A stretch of 24,298 bases of DNA, taken from positions 64,146 through 88,443 of the forward strand of contig NW_003546656.1 of NCBI RefSeq assembly GCF_000090795.2, read 5' to 3'. The notes under the pieces were generated by a model, which was not told where the DNA came from, did not search any database, and saw only the letters and a program-made list of their open reading frames with translations. The position numbers and the translations under genes were made by a program. The first letter of the stretch is position 1. Each line of letters begins with the position of its first letter. This stretch comes from Amphimedon queenslandica. Lineage: Eukaryota; Porifera; Demospongiae; Haplosclerida; Niphatidae. Shown piece after piece: positions 18,281 to 24,298 of this stretch.

Positions 18281-18720
18281 ATGGCTGCCTTTGGGAGCAA
18301 GATTTGTTCTCCATCTCTTCTTGTTTACAGAAGACTGAGGCCCGCCCCTGCACTTCTCAATAAAGTAAAAAGATCAGGAAAAATATCTATGACACTACTG
18401 CAGCAAAAGCCTTCGGATGTAAATGTAAGCTAAGTTAGCTAACTTTGTCATTATGGCATTTATGCATGTTTTGTGTGCTAGCAGGTTTCAGTTTCAGCTT
18501 TGGTTCAGAAGTTTTCCACGTATGAAGTAGCAAATCGATGTAAAATGGACAAGAAGGAATTGACACTCAAACCACTTTTCACTTTCCCTGATTAGGACTA
18601 GGTGTAGTCAGACTCCTCCTCCATGAGAAAATCAAGTTACTGTTAGAACAGAGTCTGGCTACGCTAAAACATGTTTATTTTGGTAAAGGATTTCATGTTA
18701 ATGTCAACATAGATGGATAA
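18281..18720 (+). CDS. Small putative mitochondrial protein with ATP5PF-related presequence; mature part unrecognised
   Basis: Proposed exons 18281-18424, 18485-18539 and 18602-18720 give 105 aa. The N-terminus MAAFGSKICSPSLLVYRRL resembles that of ATP5PF 540 bp downstream (MAAALRRFCSPSLLSYRGL), with nucleotide similarity running from AAAATGGCTGCC to about position 40 of both exons. It is basic, Ser/Leu-rich and free of acids, like a mitochondrial presequence. The mature part (QKFSTYEVANR, VVRLLLHEKIKLLLEQSL, HVYFGKGFHVNVNID) is not coupling factor 6 and I do not recognise it. The last intron is uncertain: tandem acceptors GATTAG and GACTAG lie 6 nt apart. Only the second keeps the frame open to TAA at 18720; the first gives an immediate TGA, and retaining the intron gives a stop at 18596 (84 aa). 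Confidence 0.55.
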
Positions 18721-18817
18721 GTTTATTATTTTTATTTATGCATCATTAGAAATCAATCAACTATCAAGTTATTAATTGATGGGCGTGGTCGAGCTGTTAT
18801 TTATCTAAAAAAACAAA
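18721..18817 (+). promoter_or_regulatory. ATP5PF upstream region with shared promoter-like block
   Basis: 97 bp between the 18281 gene stop and the ATP5PF ATG. It holds TTATTAATTGATGGGCGTGG (18769-18788), which matches 970-989 upstream of TXNL4A at 18 of 20 positions and contains a GGGCGTGG octamer 30 bp before the ATG. Confidence 0.5.
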
Positions 18818-19171
18818 ATGGCTGCCGCATTGAGGAGATTTTGTTCCCCTTCTCTCCTCTCTTACAGAGGATTGAGTACCGCTCCTGTACTTTATACTAA
18901 GGGAAAAGGTGCAGAAGAGCCTGTGAAGAAACTGTTTCTTGATAAACTGGCAGAATTTAAAAGTCAAGGAAATGTAAGATGTATGACACCAATGTGTGAA
19001 TAAAATAATAAAACAAAAGACACTATATTTATGATTTTATGGTATTTTTCTTAGGTCCCAATGTCTGGTTCCATCAAGAAAGAATACGACGATCAAGTAG
19101 CAAGACTCAAGCGTGTATATGGAGCAGATAAAAATGACTTGTCAAAGTTTCCAGACCTTAAGAGCCAATGA
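18818..19171 (+). CDS. ATP5PF: Mitochondrial ATP synthase coupling factor 6 (F6)
   Basis: Two phase-0 exons, 18818-18973 and 19055-19171, give 90 aa. The presequence is MAAALRRFCSPSLLSYRGLS. The mature part has the F6 signature EEPVKKLFLDKLAEFKSQGN (human DPIQKLFVDKIREYKSK), then GSIKKEYDDQVARLKRVYG (human EYQQELERELFKLKQMFG) and KFPDLK (human FPTFKFEDPKF). Human precursor is 108 aa; this one ends shortly after the FPDLK motif and so lacks the last ~10 residues of the human protein. Known role: peripheral-stalk subunit of F1Fo ATP synthase in the inner membrane. A probable intron lies in the 3' UTR (19192-19274), 20 nt past the stop. Four mitochondrial-type genes lie in a row here. Confidence 0.9.
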
Positions 19172-19191
19172 GAACTACTGAACTAGTAAAG

Positions 19192-19274
19192 GTAAGTCAA
19201 ATCCACAATCTCATAATGAACTTACATGCATCCTCAATTTCTTCTCATGATATTCTCTCTCTCTCTCTCTTCAG
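19192..19274 (+). other. Probable 3' UTR intron of ATP5PF
   Basis: A strong donor (AAAG|GTAAGT) 20 nt after the stop and a strong acceptor (CT repeat then TTCAG) bound an 83-bp intron of typical size. Being under ~50 nt from the stop it would not be expected to trigger nonsense-mediated decay (known rule, inferred here). Confidence 0.5.
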
Positions 19275-19388
19275 AATAGGTTACAGTTATAGGACTCATA
19301 ACTAATGTATTCTATTACAGTATTTATGTAGTGTTTGGACTTATTTGTTAAGAAGTTGACAAAAATTATAGCAATTTTGATAGCAACT

Positions 19389-19394
19389 TTTATT
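19389..19394 (-). terminator. Poly(A) signal AATAAA for UPP copy A
   Basis: AATAAA on the minus strand 64 bp downstream of the stop at 19458. Confidence 0.5.
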
Positions 19395-19457
19395 ATGAAC
19401 GAGTAGCTCAGTTATTTCACCATAATCAGCATAGGTGTAGCTAAATATACATTGTAT

Positions 19458-20609
<1,152 letters not shown>

Positions 20610-20877
20610 TGTGATTTGTGATTGCAGCAAACTTCTTCAATTATTATACTATAGCAGTCTCTAAAAAAATCAGCCACACCCTCGTTAAGGCAGCCTCCCC
20701 GCCTACATGAACATCAATTTTCATTAAAAATTAAAAATAAATTCTATGATACAAAAATAGCACAGGAATAAATATAAACTCTAATTTCTACTAATAAAAG
20801 ATGGATAGCAACGTCTTTTCTAATAATAATAATAACTATTCTAACACTAAGTTATATCTACATAGCACACATTGTAT
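20610..20877. other. Spacer between the two uridine phosphorylase genes
   Basis: 268 bp holding the copy A promoter and copy B 3' flank. CAGCCACACCCTCG at 20671-20684 repeats exactly at 22483-22496 upstream of copy B, a likely promoter relic of the duplication. The rest is AT-rich with no canonical minus-strand AATAAA. Confidence 0.5.
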
Positions 20878-22341
<1,464 letters not shown>

Positions 22342-22518
22342 TGTGTTTGTGTCTTAAAAGCGAGCTTAAAAGCTTTTGTTTAGTCTTATCTTGCAAAGAA
22401 GATGCGTTGTTAAAGGTCACACCATAGATGGTCACACGAAATTCACGAATTCACAGCTATGCGCTGGGCGTTATTTAGAAACCAGCCACACCCTCGCATG
22501 TATTTCTGAGCTGCAGAC
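22342..22518. promoter_or_regulatory. Head-to-head promoter region, UPP copy B and PEX16
   Basis: 177 bp between divergent starts. CAGCCACACCCTCG (22483-22496), 22 bp before the PEX16 ATG, is a minus-strand GGGTGTGG box shared with the copy A upstream region. Locally less AT-rich than neighbouring spacers. Confidence 0.5.
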
Positions 22519-24256
22519 ATGAGTGTTCCTAATTCTACTCCTAATTCTTCTGCCAATTTCCTCCAAACCTTACAAGACTTGATGAGACGATATGAAGATG
22601 CCATCATAAAAAACCCATCACTTGCAACTAGGACAGAATCCATATTGAAGTTTGCCAGTTACATAGTACCAGGTAAGATCATTAAGATAATCCTCTGTTC
22701 TTTATTTGGAGTTCTATTCTTTTGAAGGATATTTCAGTGGAGGAGGAATAGGGGCTCAACGATTATCAGAGCTTGGTAGGCAATATAATGCATGATGTGT
22801 GTGGGTGTGGTTTAGCAAGAATGATTTGAATAAATGATTAATATTATTTTGTTGAATATTATTATTATTATTATTATTACTGTGATTTTTTTTCTTGCAG
22901 GTTACTGTATCTCAAATCTTTACAAATTACTCAATGACTATGTCATTTCTAAAAGATGTCACTCGTCAACGAAAATAAATTATGTAAGCATGATGGGTTA
23001 CAGTACAGGGAATATTTCAGAAATTTGGAGTTTTTAAAAATGATTATAACTTTAAAAATTGAAGTCAGAATGAGCTCAAGCTTTCTACACAGCATAAGTA
23101 CATCAATATGTATCAGAAAATGTAATAAAAATTGGGGGTGATTTCGGAACCATTTTTTGGAAAAAACCATGGGCTATAGCCTTGGGTATTTTTCAGATTT
23201 TTGCCATTTTCTTGAAATGGCCGTAACTTGAATAATTGAAGTCAGAATCAGCTCAAACTTTCTACACAGCATAAGGACATCAATATGTATCAGAAAATGT
23301 AATAAAAATTGGAGGTGATTTCGGAGCCATTTTTTGGAAAAAAATCATGGGCTATAGTACAGGAAATATTTCAGAAATTTGGAGTTTTTTTTAATGGTCA
23401 TAACTTGAAAAATTGAAGTCGGAATTGGCTCAGACTTTCTACATAGCATAAGAGCATTAATATGTATCAGAAAATGTAATAAAAATTTGGGTTGATTTTG
23501 GAGCCATTTTTCAGGGCTGTAGCCTATAGTATAGGTATTTTTTTAAAGTTAATCTTAGTAATGTTTTGTAGCTGCCATTACCCCAGCAACGGTTGCTGTG
23601 GTTACTGGCTCTCATGGAAAATACAGAAGTTGTCTTGGAGCTTTTTGGCGATTATATTTATAGAGACTTTGGTAAATGGGTTGTAATACTGTGGATGAGA
23701 TTGATTAAGTAAGAAGCCTCTTATTTTATTATGTCTTTCCTTTACATAATACACACATAGAGCTATCATGCAATGTATCGTTATATTCAAATATCGCTCG
23801 TGTATACTAGCATCTCCTCCTGTACCAAGCGTTGAGAGAAATGAAGCTACTCTCAATCAAACTAATACAATACAGCAGGAGCCTCATGATGGCCAGCCAG
23901 CTGCTTATTTAGGTCAGAGGACAGGGAAAGTCATTCGCTCAATACACTCAGGTAATATGAAAATGATTTCCTATTGACCACGCCCTCAGATCCCCGTATC
24001 CCATACTCAGAATTGCAAGTGGTTGAGACTCAGACTGGTACCAGGAATAGGAATAGAGATTCGGAATTGAATACTAAGCAGCTTGTCGCCGAAGGACTGC
24101 ACATTTCACGTCCTCTCGTACACTGTCAGTTGCTAATAATAAATGGGTGTGGTCACAATTATTATATTAATCTGTTTGGTTAGTGTTTTCAATGGTATTG
24201 TTTCAGGAGTCGTCATGGAAGCCCTGGCTTGTATCTCTTGCAATGGACGTCATCAG
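22519..24256 (+). CDS. PEX16: Peroxisomal biogenesis factor 16 (3' end outside window)
   Basis: Seven exons are visible: 22519-22672, 22728-22775, 22901-22983, 23572-23708, 23761-23951, 23990-24124 and 24184-24256 (phase 2, then GTATGG), continuing past the right edge. The 273 or so residues follow human PEX16 in order: N-terminal helix with YEDAIIKNPSLATRTES, a [20 protein letters not shown]-like region (RLSELGYCISNLYKLLND), LPLPQQRLLWLLALMENTEVV, FGKWVVILWMRLIKAIMQ, YLGQRTGKVIRSI, LVAEGLHISRPLVHL and SSWKPWLVSLAMDVIR. Known role: integral membrane factor that recruits PEX3 and peroxisomal membrane proteins, at the ER and peroxisome. Exon 6 ends CACT|GTCAGT; joining to the acceptor at 24183, not the one at 24223, keeps the frame and the conserved RPLVHLFS. 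Intron 3 is almost entirely satellite array 3. Confidence 0.93.
22857..22880 (+). repeat. (ATT)n microsatellite in PEX16 intron 2
   Basis: About eight ATT units, just upstream of the exon 3 polypyrimidine tract. Confidence 0.75.
22987..23545 (+). repeat. Intronic ~178-bp satellite, array 3 (about three copies) in PEX16 intron 3
   Basis: Same family and orientation as arrays 1 and 2 but 9.5 kb away in another gene. CATGGGC occurs at 23168 and 23346; a diverged start (CATGATGGGTTACAGTACAGGG) lies at 22989 and a decayed end near 23515. Both subtypes alternate here. The array begins only about 5 bp past the donor at 22984 and ends about 25 bp before the acceptor at 23571, so the 588-bp intron is nearly all repeat. 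Confidence 0.93.
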
Positions 24257-24298
24257 GTATGGCATTTATTTATTCATTTATTTGTTTATTTATTTATG

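Noticed and set aside
23974..24183. PEX16 ending as RPLVHCQLLIINGCG after 24124
   Set aside because: That reading retains intron 6. Splicing 24124 to 24184 restores the conserved RPLVHLFS and SSWKPWL sequence.
24124..24224. PEX16 acceptor at 24223 (TTTCAG) for exon 7
   Set aside because: It creates a TGA across the junction. The TTAG at 24183 keeps phase and adds the conserved segment before SSWKPW.

Overview
The window looks like nuclear DNA from a demosponge, close in style to Amphimedon queenslandica (inference). It is AT-rich and gene-dense, with many 43-120 bp GT-AG introns, intergenic gaps of roughly 100-290 bp, a RING-MATH TRAF-like gene of the kind expanded in sponges, and full-length metazoan housekeeping genes. 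Exons were joined by hand using splice signals, reading phase and recalled family sequences. All completed genes close in frame.

Layout, left to right: a multi-pass membrane protein gene of unknown function (1-831, minus, cut by the left edge). TXNL4A/Dim1, a single-exon spliceosomal U5 protein (1091-1519, plus). An N-terminal-RASSF-like RA plus coiled-coil protein (1751-2876, minus). DDB1 (3164-14835, plus, 30 exons, 1142 aa), which carries a whole antisense RING-zinc finger-MATH gene (8204-9490, minus) inside intron 14. STARD7 (15073-17425, plus). MRPS6 (17680-18132, minus). An unrecognised small gene whose presequence is related to that of ATP5PF (18281-18720, plus). ATP5PF/coupling factor 6 (18818-19171, plus). 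Two tandem uridine phosphorylase genes (19458-20609 and 20878-22341, minus). PEX16 (22519 to beyond the right edge, plus).

Most neighbours are head-to-head with short shared promoter regions: left gene/TXNL4A, RASSF-like/DDB1, MRPS6/18281 gene, and UPP copy B/PEX16. Four consecutive genes (STARD7, MRPS6, the 18281 gene, ATP5PF) are mitochondrial or look mitochondrially targeted. No operon logic applies. The genes serve unrelated housekeeping roles: splicing, ubiquitin ligase/DNA repair, lipid transfer, mitochondrial translation, ATP synthesis, pyrimidine salvage and peroxisome biogenesis.

The strongest unexplained structure is a ~178-bp tandem repeat. It occurs as three separate arrays, always in the same orientation, and fills much of three introns (two in DDB1, one in PEX16). 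It has two interspersed subtypes, a palindromic core, and in two arrays starts within about 20 bp of the 5' splice site. Other notable points are a two-codon loss in one uridine phosphorylase copy that removes the expected uracil-reading glutamine, a likely GC-AG intron in DDB1, a ~270-residue low-complexity insert in STARD7, a duplicated mitochondrial presequence joined to an unrelated mature part, and two over-represented short motifs (GGGYGTGG and TACATGTA).
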